From positions 3,100,001-3,164,000 of the forward strand of contig AP012044.1 of NCBI GenBank assembly GCA_000283575.1: a stretch of 64,000 nucleotides of DNA, in the 5' to 3' direction. The stretch comes from Oscillibacter valericigenes Sjm18-20 (lineage in GTDB: Bacteria; Bacillota; Clostridia; Oscillospirales; Oscillospiraceae). Shown here in pieces: positions 1-8,848 of this stretch (its first letter is position 1; each line of letters opens with the position of its first letter). Made by a program: the position numbers and the translations under genes. Below the pieces are notes generated by a model. It did no database searches, was not told the DNA's origin, and saw only the letters and a list, made by a program, of their open reading frames with translations.

Positions 1-652
1 AGCAATGGATGAGATCGTAGCCCCGCCTGGCAAGCAGCTTTTGGCGAATCGCATCCTCCCGCTTTTTGTAGCTTTCCGCAGCTTCTTTACTGATTGGCTG
101 TTCGAGGGTGGTTAAATATGCGTCTTTTCCGCCGTACCACTCTACGACTTTCGCGTAGCGCTTTTGCATATTCTCCGAAGAAACGACCTCCATATAATGC
201 TTTTTCCACTGTTCTACACCGCCAAATTCACCAATGGCCGTTTGGCGCATTTCCTCCGTCATACTGTCAAACATCAACTGAAACATTTTCTCGATCTCTG
301 TTTTTGTGAAAACCGTAAAATCCATCCTGCTGTCTCCTTTCAGTGCGTCATCCACGCTGGCAATCAGGCGCTCCATGCGCTCTTTTTTTGCCACCAGCAT
401 TTCTCTTTGCATGTGCAAAATTCGGTTTCGGTCAAGAGATGGGTTTTCCATGACGGTTTTGATTTCCTTGAGAGAAATGTCAAACTCACGAAAAAGCAGG
501 ATTTGCTGTAATGTTTCCAATGCTTTATCGTCATAAAGCCGGTATCCCGCTTCACTTTTTTCCGAAGGGGGAAACAATCCGATCTCGTCGTAATAGTGAA
601 GCGTACGCGCGCTGATGCCGGTGAGCTTTGATACTTCCTTGACCGTTTTCAT
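1..652 (-). CDS. MerR-family regulator, TipA-like (C-terminus cut by window edge)
   Basis: Transcription activator of the MerR family. The frame opens at the ATG at 652 and stays open to the left edge, giving 217 residues without a stop. The N-terminus is a MerR winged helix (motif TGISARTLHYYDEIGL), followed by a helical linker with the MERLIA segment. After that comes a helical region rich in aromatic residues (EQWKKHYMEVV, KVVEWYGG) that resembles the TipAS drug-binding domain. In that family the C-terminal domain binds hydrophobic ligands and the protein activates efflux genes. The domain assignment beyond the HTH is inferred. The true end lies outside the window. Confidence 0.85.
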   Translation of the reverse strand, partial: MKTVKEVSKLTGISARTLHYYDEIGLFPPSEKSEAGYRLYDDKALETLQQILLFREFDISLKEIKTVMENPSLDRNRILHMQREMLVAKKERMERLIASVDDALKGDSRMDFTVFTKTEIEKMFQLMFDSMTEEMRQTAIGEFGGVEQWKKHYMEVVSSENMQKRYAKVVEWYGGKDAYLTTLEQPISKEAAESYKKREDAIRQKLLARRGYDLIHC

Positions 653-812
653 ACCGTCTGGCCTCCTTCTCCTGATAGGGCAACTATACTCTATGACGCA
701 GCGTGAAAGTCAATAGGGTTTTGAACTTTTTTTCTTTGCCGGTATTCGGGAGCAGGTCGAGAAGGGAACTCTTCCGCAGTGAGTATGCGCGGCTGCTGAA
801 AATCCGAATATG

Positions 813-857
813 AAAGCGTGGAGCGGGTCTTTCACCCGGCTCCACGCTTTTTCTTTT
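813..857 (+). terminator. Rho-independent terminator in an otherwise gene-free gap
   Basis: A 12-bp perfect stem (813-824 with 839-850) encloses an inner 4-bp GGGT/ACCC stem and is followed by a T-rich tract on the plus strand. The 653-1138 gap around it holds no supportable gene, so the transcript it ended is probably lost. A short open frame ending near 1048 downstream is not recognisable. Confidence 0.7.
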
Positions 858-1138
858 TTTATTGCAACTAAGAAGTACATACAACTTATCAGACTTACAG
901 CCAGAATGGCAACGGGTCTATGTTTAAATTTCAGACAGAAAGCATCGACCTTCTTCGCACAACATCAAAAGTAAGAACAACGGATTTCTATAATCTGATA
1001 AACACCGATGCCAAATACACCGGACGTGATACTTCTCTAAACTTTTAAGGAACCAGCCTCAAAGGAAGCAAATCGCACAGTGGGTTCGCCTCCTTTGAGT
1101 TTCACCCCGGTTCCAGCTCAAATATCCGGCAGACAGAG

Positions 1139-1723
1139 CTATTCGTCGTTTGCAGATTTTCCGTGGATCAGGTTATAGGCTTTTATCGCAATTTCCGGAA
1201 GCAGTTTATATGCGATCATCAGATCGCCGTTTTTCATCGCCAGTGTCTTTTCATCGACGGGGATGTAGGTCAGATCGGAGTCCATCGCTTTCTTTGGATT
1301 GCTGTCCATTAACACGTCCAACGCCGCCAACAGTAAAGCATCTTTCTGCTCCAAGGCGGCATACGTTTTCCTCTTCTTTTTAAAGGACTGCACCGTTGAA
1401 AATTCGCCGAGAATTCCGCAGCCGACGGCCGCTATTCCCATCAGGCGCAGCGCACCATTGGAGGTTCCGAACAGAACCACCAGTATCAGTCCCATCGCCA
1501 GAATTGCGCCAAAGGAGGCACAGTTTCTGAAGAAACAAACCCCTGGCTTTTGGATTTTTGCCAGCCGTGCGGCGGCGCACGTCCGGCAGACACCATAGTC
1601 CTGAAAATTTCCCAGCGCCTGTACCCGCTTTTCGCCGGTCATATCCCGGATATGCAGCGTCTGCACCTCCAGTACACGGAAGGAATAAGCAGCGGCCTGA
1701 CCACAACGAATGCATTTTGCCAT
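1139..1723 (-). CDS. Zinc-ribbon membrane protein of unknown function
   Basis: A 194-residue protein. It opens with a CxxC pair (KCIRCG, residues 4-7) and has a second one near residue 46 (VCRTCA), which together look like a zinc ribbon. Two hydrophobic segments follow, around residues 70-87 and 90-105 (AILAMGLILVVLF and LMGIAAVGCGIL), and then a charged cytoplasmic tail. Start choice: GGAAAGG lies 8-12 nt upstream of the ATG. I do not recognise a named family. The layout resembles small membrane-anchored zinc-ribbon proteins of Firmicutes. It lies downstream of the malate operon in the same orientation and could be co-transcribed. Confidence 0.75.
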   Translation of the reverse strand: MAKCIRCGQAAAYSFRVLEVQTLHIRDMTGEKRVQALGNFQDYGVCRTCAAARLAKIQKPGVCFFRNCASFGAILAMGLILVVLFGTSNGALRLMGIAAVGCGILGEFSTVQSFKKKRKTYAALEQKDALLLAALDVLMDSNPKKAMDSDLTYIPVDEKTLAMKNGDLMIAYKLLPEIAIKAYNLIHGKSANDE

Positions 1724-1819
1724 ATCTATTTCCTTTCCGTTACAATGCTCTTTCCCTGTGAGAAGCGACGGGTACTGTCGGAAATTGGCAGCGCTTTGAC
1801 CGCAAGAGCAGGAAGTAAA

Positions 1820-3229
1820 TTATAACATTCCGCCCAGCGTGGACAGCATCAGGCTGCCGATGAGAAGAATGATCGCGCCGCCCAGGCGGGAAGAAATCTG
1901 AGCGAAGGGCATCAGTTCTATGCGATTGGCTGCAGACAGAACGGCCACGTCGCCGGTTCCGCCCATATTAGCCATGCACAATCCGGCCGTAAGGCCGGCC
2001 TCCACGGGATAGAATCCCACCAGCTTGCCGATAACAGCAGCGCCAACAAAGCCACCCACACAAGTCACCAGACACAAAATCAGATAGGTCACACTAAAAC
2101 TGCTGATGACGGTGTCCAGGCTCAGATAGCAAAGGCCGATACCTACCAGAAGAGTGGTGGTCAGGTTCTTCATAATGAACTGGAACCACTGATAGCAAGC
2201 AATTTCAATATTTTCCGGAATCAGATTAAAAATCTTGCATATTGCAACGCTGATAATCATCCATGCATAGGCGTGGATGCTAACACTGGGAACAAACTTG
2301 CTCCAGATTTGCGCCAGAATATAGCCCCATGCAAAGAAGGAGCAGGAGACAAACAGGCCGATGCCCAGGCTCTTGACATCAATGTGTTCCCGCTTAGCCT
2401 GCATTTCCGGGCTGATTTCCAGATCGGCGGCGCTCATGACACTGGCCTGCATCAATTGGCCCTGCCCGTTCCACTGCTTGCTTTTGATGACCTTGACGAT
2501 GAAGCCGGCAAACACGATGGAGATGGCATTGCCGATGGCCACGGCCGGAGTCATCACGGAGATTGCATCCGCCGCGGCCATAGTACCGGTACTCTCAAAA
2601 ATTTTTGAAAGAGGCACCGCGCCGGCACCCATACCACCACCCATGATTGGCAGAGCGATTAGCAGCAGGGACTTGACGGCTCCGTAACCCATCAGGGTAC
2701 CGGTCAGCGTGCACAGGCCAAAAGCCAGAATGATTCCGCCGAAGATAGCAGGAAAATAACGGGCGGCCGCCTTTTTCAGCAAGTTTCGGTTCATTCCCAG
2801 AATGGAGCCGGTAATCAAAGCTGCGATGTAGAAATCCAGAAAAGCCCCCGTTGGTTTGAAGAAAGTATTGATGTTGCCCATCAGATCTATGTTGTTCATC
2901 AGGGTCATATTGTAGACCTTGGTGCCGTCATCCAGCGTTTTCACCACAGCGGGCAACAGATTGAAATAGTTCAGCAGGGCTGAGCCAAAGATGACAACGA
3001 TAGCACCGCCGCCCAGATAGGACCGGATGATTGGCGTACGCTCACCGATTTCGTTCAGAATGGTGCCCAGAACAATCATGATGGCAAAGCAGCCCCCCAT
3101 TCCCGAGGGCAGCGCACCCGTATAGGTGGCGATCAAGACGATTGCAGAGAAAATTGCAAAGTAATACCAAGGTAGATTAAAGAGCATGTACGTGGATTTT
3201 TGTTTTTGATCCAACATGGAGTCCGGCAT
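1820..3229 (-). CDS. maeP: 2-hydroxycarboxylate (malate/citrate) : cation symporter
   Basis: A secondary transporter of the 2HCT family (CitS, CitN, MleP, MaeP), which moves malate or citrate with Na+ or H+. It has 469 residues, the usual length, with many membrane spans. Both re-entrant-loop signatures of the family are visible: GGGMGAGAVPLSK near residue 197 and GGTGDVAVL near residue 433. The ATG follows AGGAGG by 8 nt. The malic enzyme gene precedes it on the same strand and a CitA/DcuS-type kinase pair lies divergent. That is the gene set described for malate use in Lactobacillus casei (maePE with maeKR), so malate is the most likely substrate. The gene order differs, with the enzyme first. 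Confidence 0.9.
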   Translation of the reverse strand: MPDSMLDQKQKSTYMLFNLPWYYFAIFSAIVLIATYTGALPSGMGGCFAIMIVLGTILNEIGERTPIIRSYLGGGAIVVIFGSALLNYFNLLPAVVKTLDDGTKVYNMTLMNNIDLMGNINTFFKPTGAFLDFYIAALITGSILGMNRNLLKKAAARYFPAIFGGIILAFGLCTLTGTLMGYGAVKSLLLIALPIMGGGMGAGAVPLSKIFESTGTMAAADAISVMTPAVAIGNAISIVFAGFIVKVIKSKQWNGQGQLMQASVMSAADLEISPEMQAKREHIDVKSLGIGLFVSCSFFAWGYILAQIWSKFVPSVSIHAYAWMIISVAICKIFNLIPENIEIACYQWFQFIMKNLTTTLLVGIGLCYLSLDTVISSFSVTYLILCLVTCVGGFVGAAVIGKLVGFYPVEAGLTAGLCMANMGGTGDVAVLSAANRIELMPFAQISSRLGGAIILLIGSLMLSTLGGML

Positions 3230-3308
3230 GATAATTCCTCCTTAAAATGTAGTACTTCCCATCAAATTCACCATGCAAAGCAGCACGCGCCAACCATCCG
3301 TGGCGTTT

Positions 3309-4484
3309 TTAGATTCGCGCAACGCCGCTCTTTCGTGCCGCCTGTGCCACGGCCCTGGCCACGGCCGGTCCCACACGGGGATCAAAGGCGGCGGGAATAA
3401 TATACTCCTCGCACAGCTCCTCGCCGGAGATCAGGTCTGCCAGCGCGCGGGCGGCGGCGACCTTCATCTCCTCGTTGATATCGCAGGCGCGCACGTCAAA
3501 TGCGCCACGGAAAATCCCCGGGAAAGCCAGAACATTGTTGATCTGATTGGGGAAATCACTGCGGCCGGTGGAAATAATGCGGGCACCGGCCGCTTTTGCC
3601 TCGTCGGGGAAAATCTCGGGCGTGGGATTGGCGCAGGCAAAAATAATCGCGTCCCTGTTCATGGAGCGAACCATATCCTGTGTCAGAGCACCAGGGGCAG
3701 AAACGCCGATGAATACGTCGGCACCTTGGACGATGTCAGCCAGTGTCCCCCGAATTTTATGGGGATTGGTCACCTTGGACATTTCGGCCTTAATCCAGTT
3801 CATTCCCTTTTCCCGACCATCGTAAACCGCGCCGGTGCGGTCGCAGAGCGTGACGTCCCGTGCACCTGCGGACAGCAGCAGTTTGGTAATCGCAATTGCG
3901 GCAGCGCCTGCACCGTTTACCGCAATCTTGACATCCCCCAACTTTTTTCCGACGACCTTTAGAGCGTTGGTGAGTCCGGCCAGCGTGATTACAGCCGTGC
4001 CATGCTGATCGTCGTGGAAAATGGGAATGTCGCACTTTTCCTTTAGCTTGCGCTCAATTTCAAAGCAGCGGGGCGCGGCAATGTCCTCCAGATTGATACC
4101 GCCGAAGGAACCGGATATCTGGTAAACGGTATTTACGAACTCGTCCACATCCTTGGTCTTGATACAGATCGGGAACGCATCCACATCTGCGAAGCTTTTG
4201 AACAGCACGCACTTGCCCTCCATGACGGGCATTCCGGCCTCGGGTCCGATGTCTCCCAGCCCCAAAACGGCACTTCCGTCCGTGATAACGGCGCACAGGT
4301 TCCATCGGCGGGTCAGCTCGTAGCTCTTGTCCGGGTCCTTCTGAATTTCCAGACAGGGCTGCGCAACTCCCGGCGTATAGGCCAGGGACAGATCCTCTTT
4401 GGTGGCGACAGGAACCGTGGCCATAACCTGAATTTTTCCCTTCCACTTACTATGAAGGCGCAGGGATTCCTCAGCGTAGTTCAT
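3309..4484 (-). CDS. maeE: NAD(P)-dependent malic enzyme (oxaloacetate-decarboxylating)
   Basis: Oxidative decarboxylation of malate to pyruvate and CO2 in the cytosol. At 391 residues it is the short bacterial form without a phosphotransacetylase-like tail. Visible motifs are [12 protein letters not shown] near the N-terminus, the nucleotide/substrate region [30 protein letters not shown] with its metal-binding acidic residues, and the Rossmann motif [19 protein letters not shown] lies 7 nt before the ATG. It starts an operon with the 2HCT transporter 79 bp downstream, so uptake and oxidation of malate are coupled. The divergent two-component system is the likely regulator. Confidence 0.93.
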   Translation of the reverse strand: MNYAEESLRLHSKWKGKIQVMATVPVATKEDLSLAYTPGVAQPCLEIQKDPDKSYELTRRWNLCAVITDGSAVLGLGDIGPEAGMPVMEGKCVLFKSFADVDAFPICIKTKDVDEFVNTVYQISGSFGGINLEDIAAPRCFEIERKLKEKCDIPIFHDDQHGTAVITLAGLTNALKVVGKKLGDVKIAVNGAGAAAIAITKLLLSAGARDVTLCDRTGAVYDGREKGMNWIKAEMSKVTNPHKIRGTLADIVQGADVFIGVSAPGALTQDMVRSMNRDAIIFACANPTPEIFPDEAKAAGARIISTGRSDFPNQINNVLAFPGIFRGAFDVRACDINEEMKVAAARALADLISGEELCEEYIIPAAFDPRVGPAVARAVAQAARKSGVARI

Positions 4485-4508
4485 AAAATGCCTCCTTTAA
4501 CACATTTG

Positions 4509-4540
4509 GCAATTCGCCCAAATCATTGACAGCGAATTGC
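4509..4540. promoter_or_regulatory. 9-bp inverted repeat, candidate MaeR operator
   Basis: A perfect GCAATTCGC / GCGAATTGC inverted repeat with arms 4509-4517 and 4532-4540 and 14 bp between them. It sits between the predicted malE-type promoter and the malic enzyme start. Its position in the shared maeE/maeK intergenic region makes it a reasonable binding site. No second copy was seen. Confidence 0.4.
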
Positions 4541-4558
4541 AATTTATTTGCCGCTTTC

Positions 4559-4588
4559 ACTATACAGACTTTCATGCCTCGAAGACAA
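4559..4588 (-). promoter_or_regulatory. Predicted sigma-A promoter of the maeE-maeP operon
   Basis: On the minus strand a -35 TTGTCT (4583-4588) and a -10 TATAGT (4559-4564) are separated by 18 bp. They lie about 75 bp upstream of the malic enzyme ATG. Prediction by eye only. Confidence 0.4.
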
Positions 4589-4819
4589 TCTTTGGAAAAT
4601 ATTCTTAGACTTTTGAAAGTAAAAAAACAGGATATTTAACAACGCAATCGTCAAAGAAGCCCGTCAAGTGGTTGAAACCAGCTAACTGCAATGTTAAAAT
4701 AAAGGAAATTATATTAAAAATGGATTACCAATCCACGGCATTCCTCTCCGTGCGGTGCGCAGCCCTTGGAAAGGGGCTTTAATAACTATTACTCTTAACA
4801 ATACGAGGAAGTCGGATCT

Positions 4820-6427
4820 ATGGCAGGACGGCACAGACATAGCGGCATCGCTCCAATGTTTTTCCAGTTCCTCTGTTTTTCCACACTGATGTGGCTCGCT
4901 GTGCTGGGAATCACCTTGGTGCTGACACTGAAGTTTTCTCTGTCCTCCCTTCAGGGAAAAATTGAGAGCAGCCTCGTGTCAACGGCTTCCACGTTGGCCC
5001 AGAGCAGTATGGTACACCAGTCTCTGGAACAGGGTTCCTGTTCACAGGAATTTATTACTTATCTGGACGACATGGTGGCTCAGACGGAGGACCTGGACAT
5101 CATTACCATAGCGGACCGAAATTCCGTCCGACTGTACCATGTGGTGCATGACCGGATCGGGCTCCATTTTGTGGGCGGTGACGAAGGTCCCGCTCTGGAC
5201 GGCGAAGCCTATGTTGTGGATGGCGTGGGGACTCTGGGGTTGCAGCGCAGGGCGTTTTGCCCGGTGTTCGACAGCGATGGAACTGTGATGGGCTTTGTGA
5301 TGGCCAGTACCACTATGAACTGCATTCAGGATCTGCGCAGCAATATTACAAGCACGTACGCGCGTCTGGCCGCTTTTGTCATCCTGTTTTCCCTGCTTGT
5401 GGCGGCCCTGCTCTCACTGTATATCCGGACGGTTCTGCAGGGACACGCTCCGGAAGAATTGCTGCACGGCTACCTGACTCAAAACGAGGTTCTGAACAAT
5501 CTGGACGAGGGGATTGTCTCGGTGGATGAACAGGGATTGATCCAGTTTGTGAACCGCCCGGCCACGGAGATGTTGGGGCTGGATGCGGGACATTTGGAGG
5601 GGCAGCCGATGGATTCCGTGCTGCGGGACAACATCGAGGCTAGCCTGCTTCTGGAAAAGCGGAAGAACGTTCCCACCTCCCAGCCCAATGTTCTCTGCTG
5701 TAGCATACCGCTAAAAAAGGACGGCAAGCGGAAAGGAGCCACCCTGATCCTTTCGGATAAGACAGAGGCTATGCGGGCAGCGGAACAGTTGAACGGAACC
5801 CGCCATATTGTCTCTGCTCTGCGGGCCAATACCCACGAATTTATGAACAAACTACAGGTGATTTCCGGCCTGCTTCAGATGGGGCGGCAAGCCGAGGCAC
5901 TGGCTTATATCAGCAGCATCTCCGCCGTCCATGCCGAAGCCGCAGGCCCCGTGCTTCACCGCATCAACAATCCCAACGTGGCCGCGCTGATTCTGGGAAA
6001 GCTGAACAATATGCGGGAGCTGGATATTCGTCTGACCCTGTTGGCCAACAGCGCCCTTCCGGAACACAGCAAATACATGTCCACCAGCGACTTGGTAACG
6101 GTAATTGGAAATCTGCTTGAAAATGCCATTGAGGCAATCAATGCCCGGCGGGACACCGGTCCGCGCAGCATTGTGCTGCAAATCACCGAGGATGCATGCG
6201 GGCTTTTGATTTCGATATCCGATACCGGCACTGGGATCGCACCCGAAAACCTGGATCGGATCTATACCCCTGGCTTTTCCACAAAAGCCAAGGAGGGCCG
6301 GGGCGTAGGCATGGGACTGGTCCGGGACATCGTCCAGCGTCGGAACGGCAGTATCGAGGTGGATTCCGATCCGTCCAATGGCACCTCATTTACCATCATC
6401 TGCGGCCAAAAGCGGCAAAGGAAGTGA
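4820..6427 (+). CDS. maeK: Sensor histidine kinase, CitA/DcuS/MaeK type
   Basis: Membrane kinase sensing an extracellular C4 or hydroxy acid. Layout in 535 residues: first membrane span about 13-38, an extracellular PAS-like sensor about 40-175, second span about 181-203, a cytoplasmic PAS about 220-310, then the SpoOB-like dimerisation helix with the phospho-acceptor His339 in NTHEFMNKLQ. The catalytic domain has an N box (NLLENAIEAI, 431-440) and a G box (DTGTGIAPENL). GGAAG lies upstream of the ATG. It is separated by 4 nt from its response regulator and is divergent to the malate genes, so malate is the expected signal; this is inferred from context. Confidence 0.9.
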   Translation: MAGRHRHSGIAPMFFQFLCFSTLMWLAVLGITLVLTLKFSLSSLQGKIESSLVSTASTLAQSSMVHQSLEQGSCSQEFITYLDDMVAQTEDLDIITIADRNSVRLYHVVHDRIGLHFVGGDEGPALDGEAYVVDGVGTLGLQRRAFCPVFDSDGTVMGFVMASTTMNCIQDLRSNITSTYARLAAFVILFSLLVAALLSLYIRTVLQGHAPEELLHGYLTQNEVLNNLDEGIVSVDEQGLIQFVNRPATEMLGLDAGHLEGQPMDSVLRDNIEASLLLEKRKNVPTSQPNVLCCSIPLKKDGKRKGATLILSDKTEAMRAAEQLNGTRHIVSALRANTHEFMNKLQVISGLLQMGRQAEALAYISSISAVHAEAAGPVLHRINNPNVAALILGKLNNMRELDIRLTLLANSALPEHSKYMSTSDLVTVIGNLLENAIEAINARRDTGPRSIVLQITEDACGLLISISDTGTGIAPENLDRIYTPGFSTKAKEGRGVGMGLVRDIVQRRNGSIEVDSDPSNGTSFTIICGQKRQRK

Positions 6428-6431
6428 CAGC

Positions 6432-7109
6432 ATGACACATGTAATCATCGTCGAAGATGACCCTATGGTCGCGCAGATCAACCGTCAATACCTGGAGCAG
6501 TTTGATGATTTTTCCGTGGACTGCGTGTCCAGAAATGGGCAGGACGCGATGGAATATCTGCGTGCACAGCCGATCGATCTGGTAATTCTTGATGTCTATA
6601 TGCCCAACATCACCGGCATTCAACTGCTGCGCCAGATGCGGGCGGAGGGAACTCCAAGCGCAGTTATTATGATCACCGCCGCCACGGAGATGAGCGTGGT
6701 GGAGGAGGCTCTTCGTCTGGGAATTGTGGATTATCTGATCAAGCCTTTCTCTTTCCCTCGGTTTCAGGAGGCGATCCAGAAGTATCTCAATAAAGTCTCC
6801 TTAATTGCAAGCAGCGAGCAGGCCGACCAGACAGTGGTGGACCGGCTTTTGGGCAGTGAGTTCCCGCAGGCACAGGACAGCAGTGAACTGCGCAAGGGGC
6901 TTCACCAGAAAACCATGAGTGCAATCTATGAATATCTCTGGGAACACCCAGGAGAAAAGCATACCTGCGAGAGCATTTCACAGGCCGTAGGACTTTCCAA
7001 AGTAACCATACGCCGGTACCTGAACTATCTGATTGAGACCGGACGCGTTCTCAGTTCGGTTGATTACGAAACAGGCGGGCGGCCACGTGTACTGTACCAT
7101 CTGAGATAA
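6432..7109 (+). CDS. maeR: Response regulator, CitB/DcuR/MaeR type
   Basis: Cytosolic partner of the upstream kinase, 225 residues. The receiver domain has the acidic pair at residues 9-10, phospho-acceptor Asp54 in LVILDVYMPN, the conserved Thr in MITAAT, and Lys in LIKPFSF. The C-terminal part carries a helix-turn-helix (SISQAVGLSKVTIRRYLNYL) typical of the CitB subfamily. The start at 6432 was chosen because the kinase stop lies just upstream and MTHVIIVEDDP is the normal beginning of such a receiver. It probably activates the divergent maeE-maeP operon. Confidence 0.9.
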   Translation: MTHVIIVEDDPMVAQINRQYLEQFDDFSVDCVSRNGQDAMEYLRAQPIDLVILDVYMPNITGIQLLRQMRAEGTPSAVIMITAATEMSVVEEALRLGIVDYLIKPFSFPRFQEAIQKYLNKVSLIASSEQADQTVVDRLLGSEFPQAQDSSELRKGLHQKTMSAIYEYLWEHPGEKHTCESISQAVGLSKVTIRRYLNYLIETGRVLSSVDYETGGRPRVLYHLR

Positions 7110-7708
7110 CGGAGGAACAGACATTGGAAAGTTTTCAAGGCCGCCGTTGCTCCCAATGAGAGGGATGCCGCACCGAACCTGCTTGGAAACAAGCTTGGCG
7201 TACTGAATTTTGGAAGATGTGAATGGATCGTGGGCAGCAATGGTCTGGACACGCCCTTCTGAAAAGAGAGTCTACCTGTGACAGCTTAAACTCGGATTTT
7301 TCATGTTCTGCAAGCAATACAGCCGGAAATGCATACGCAAAGGGGGCGATATGCATTTCTTTGGACGAGATAACACATAAGAAGATGCGTATACTTTTGT
7401 TCTTTCTGTCATAGGGAGTACGCAAAATTTACCCAGGTTCTGCTTTAACGATTTGCTGAAGCAGCGTTACCATACTGACAGGAAAACGCTTTCCGATCAC
7501 GACCAGTTCATCTCGGAGAGCGCTTAACCACATTTTCAGTCACAGACCGCTGCGGGATACACGGAGAGTATGTGGCCAAAAGCACCTGAAGTTGAAATGG
7601 GCAGGAGCTAAAATGGCTAAAAAGAGCCAACAATGAGCTGAAAAAGTTTTTATAGTCTCCCTGTCGCCATCAGGCTGAGTATTCAAGTCGCCCTGCTTGT
7701 ACCAGAAA
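7110..7708. other. Gene-free stretch after maeR
   Basis: About 600 bp with no open frame that I can support. Short frames on both strands give no recognisable protein and no ribosome site. It may be decayed sequence. Confidence 0.5.
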
Positions 7709-7747
7709 AGGCATATCTTCCGTCAAGGGGATGGTATGTCTTTTTTT
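7709..7747 (+). terminator. Rho-independent terminator upstream of the DUF1648 gene
   Basis: A 9-bp stem with two G-T pairs (7709-7717 with 7733-7741) is followed by a run of seven T on the plus strand. It would stop transcripts arriving from maeK-maeR. Confidence 0.6.
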
Positions 7748-7809
7748 ATGAATGAAAGCATGATATAATATTATAGATAAATTGGGGTTTGAATGGAGTT
7801 TTATAATTC

Positions 7810-8274
7810 ATGGAATTGAAAAGAAGCAGGTATAATATTGCGGTGAACCTGATTTGCTTACTATTGCTATCCGGAATCATCGTTTGTTTACTCTTAACTT
7901 GGAAGAAGATTCCTGATAAAATACCGGGTCATTACAATGCTATGGGAGTTGTTGATCGATGGGGAAATAAAGGAGAATTGCTGATTCTGCCAATAGTCGG
8001 GTGGATTCTATATTTTATGATGACTATGATAGAGCGTTTCCCACAGGCATGGAATACAGGGATTACCGTTACAGAGGGAAATAAGGAGCGGATATATCCA
8101 ATTATCGGAAACATGCTTGGCACCATGAAATTATCGCTTGTAAGCGTCTTTGTGTTTTTGACCATAAATTCTGCATTAGCCAAAGAATTACCTGCTTGGT
8201 TTCTCCCTGCCGTTGTAATTTTAATTTTTGGTTCTATCGTATATTTTATTGCAAAACTAATAAAAGCAAGATAA
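7810..8274 (+). CDS. DUF1648 (SdpI-like) integral membrane protein
   Basis: A 154-residue membrane protein with about four spans (13-30, 59-75, 104-120, 128-148). After the first span it carries the DUF1648 signature W-x-x-x-P-D-x-x-P-x-H-Y-N-x-x-G-x-x-D-x-W-G (residues 31-52). In SdpI this region is part of an immunity/sensor protein; many homologues have unknown roles. The ribosome site is weak. It stands alone between two terminator-like hairpins. The base composition is more AT-rich than the malate genes. Confidence 0.8.
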   Translation: MELKRSRYNIAVNLICLLLLSGIIVCLLLTWKKIPDKIPGHYNAMGVVDRWGNKGELLILPIVGWILYFMMTMIERFPQAWNTGITVTEGNKERIYPIIGNMLGTMKLSLVSVFVFLTINSALAKELPAWFLPAVVILIFGSIVYFIAKLIKAR

Positions 8275-8362
8275 ATTCCAATTTGTCGAGTTTATCGGCA
8301 GGAATCTTAGCGATTCAATGCCGAAATCTTTTCTGCATCTTCTTTATAGGTTCCATATTTGC

Positions 8363-8404
8363 AACAAGAAATCCGCCGTTCATAAGAACGGCGGATTTCT
8401 TGTT
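8363..8404 (+). terminator. 19-bp perfect hairpin, terminator-like
   Basis: Arms 8363-8381 and 8386-8404 are perfectly complementary with a 4-nt loop (ATAA). No long T run follows, but the arms are A-rich on the 5' side and T-rich on the 3' side. It lies about 90 bp after the DUF1648 gene and can act on either strand. Confidence 0.65.
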
Positions 8405-8660
8405 GGACTGTACCTAATGAGGGACTATTAAAATTCATTGTGGAAAGAGAACACTCTATCGAGGAAATTCAGATTACGTTGCATATAGAGAACAAAGCCG
8501 ACGGATCACATTATGGAATTCGCAACCGGTAGCAATCGAGTCGTCCATCTCCCGTTGGAACACATTCGATTAAGCTGATTGAAACTTTACTTTCGCGTAA
8601 CTCGTCCTATTGATTCACAACGAGGTAGATGGATGTCCTTACAAAATGCTGCGGGGTGGA

Positions 8661-8770
8661 ATGTACATGACCAATGTCGGCACAGATGCCGCAAAAGGAA
8701 AAAGCACAGTCTGCATTATGAAATCTTACGGAAAAGACATTATTCCGTCAAGAGACATAGGGATCCTTGG
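8661..8770 (+). pseudogene. N-terminal fragment of an IS110-family transposase
   Basis: The frame from the ATG at 8667 reads TNVGTDAAKGKSTVCIMKSYGK and on to about 8770. This matches the start of IS110 DEDD transposases, which begin with a V-G-x-D-x-A/S-K-x-x-x pattern. The rest of the transposase is missing: the frame runs into unrelated residues and stops at 8804. The upstream 8405-8660 stretch has no gene. In intact IS110 elements the region before the transposase encodes the bridge RNA, so remnants could lie there. Confidence 0.55.
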
Positions 8771-8848
8771 CTCCCTGGCGCGTCCTCTGTTCTCCACTTT
8801 CTAATTTGATATTCCATATCTTCCTGCTGAGGGCCAACGATAAATTAC

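Noticed and set aside
919..1048. Short plus-strand frame (MFKFQTESIDLLRTTSK...) in the 653-1138 gap
   Set aside because: No ribosome site and no recognisable family; could be a gene remnant but I cannot support it.
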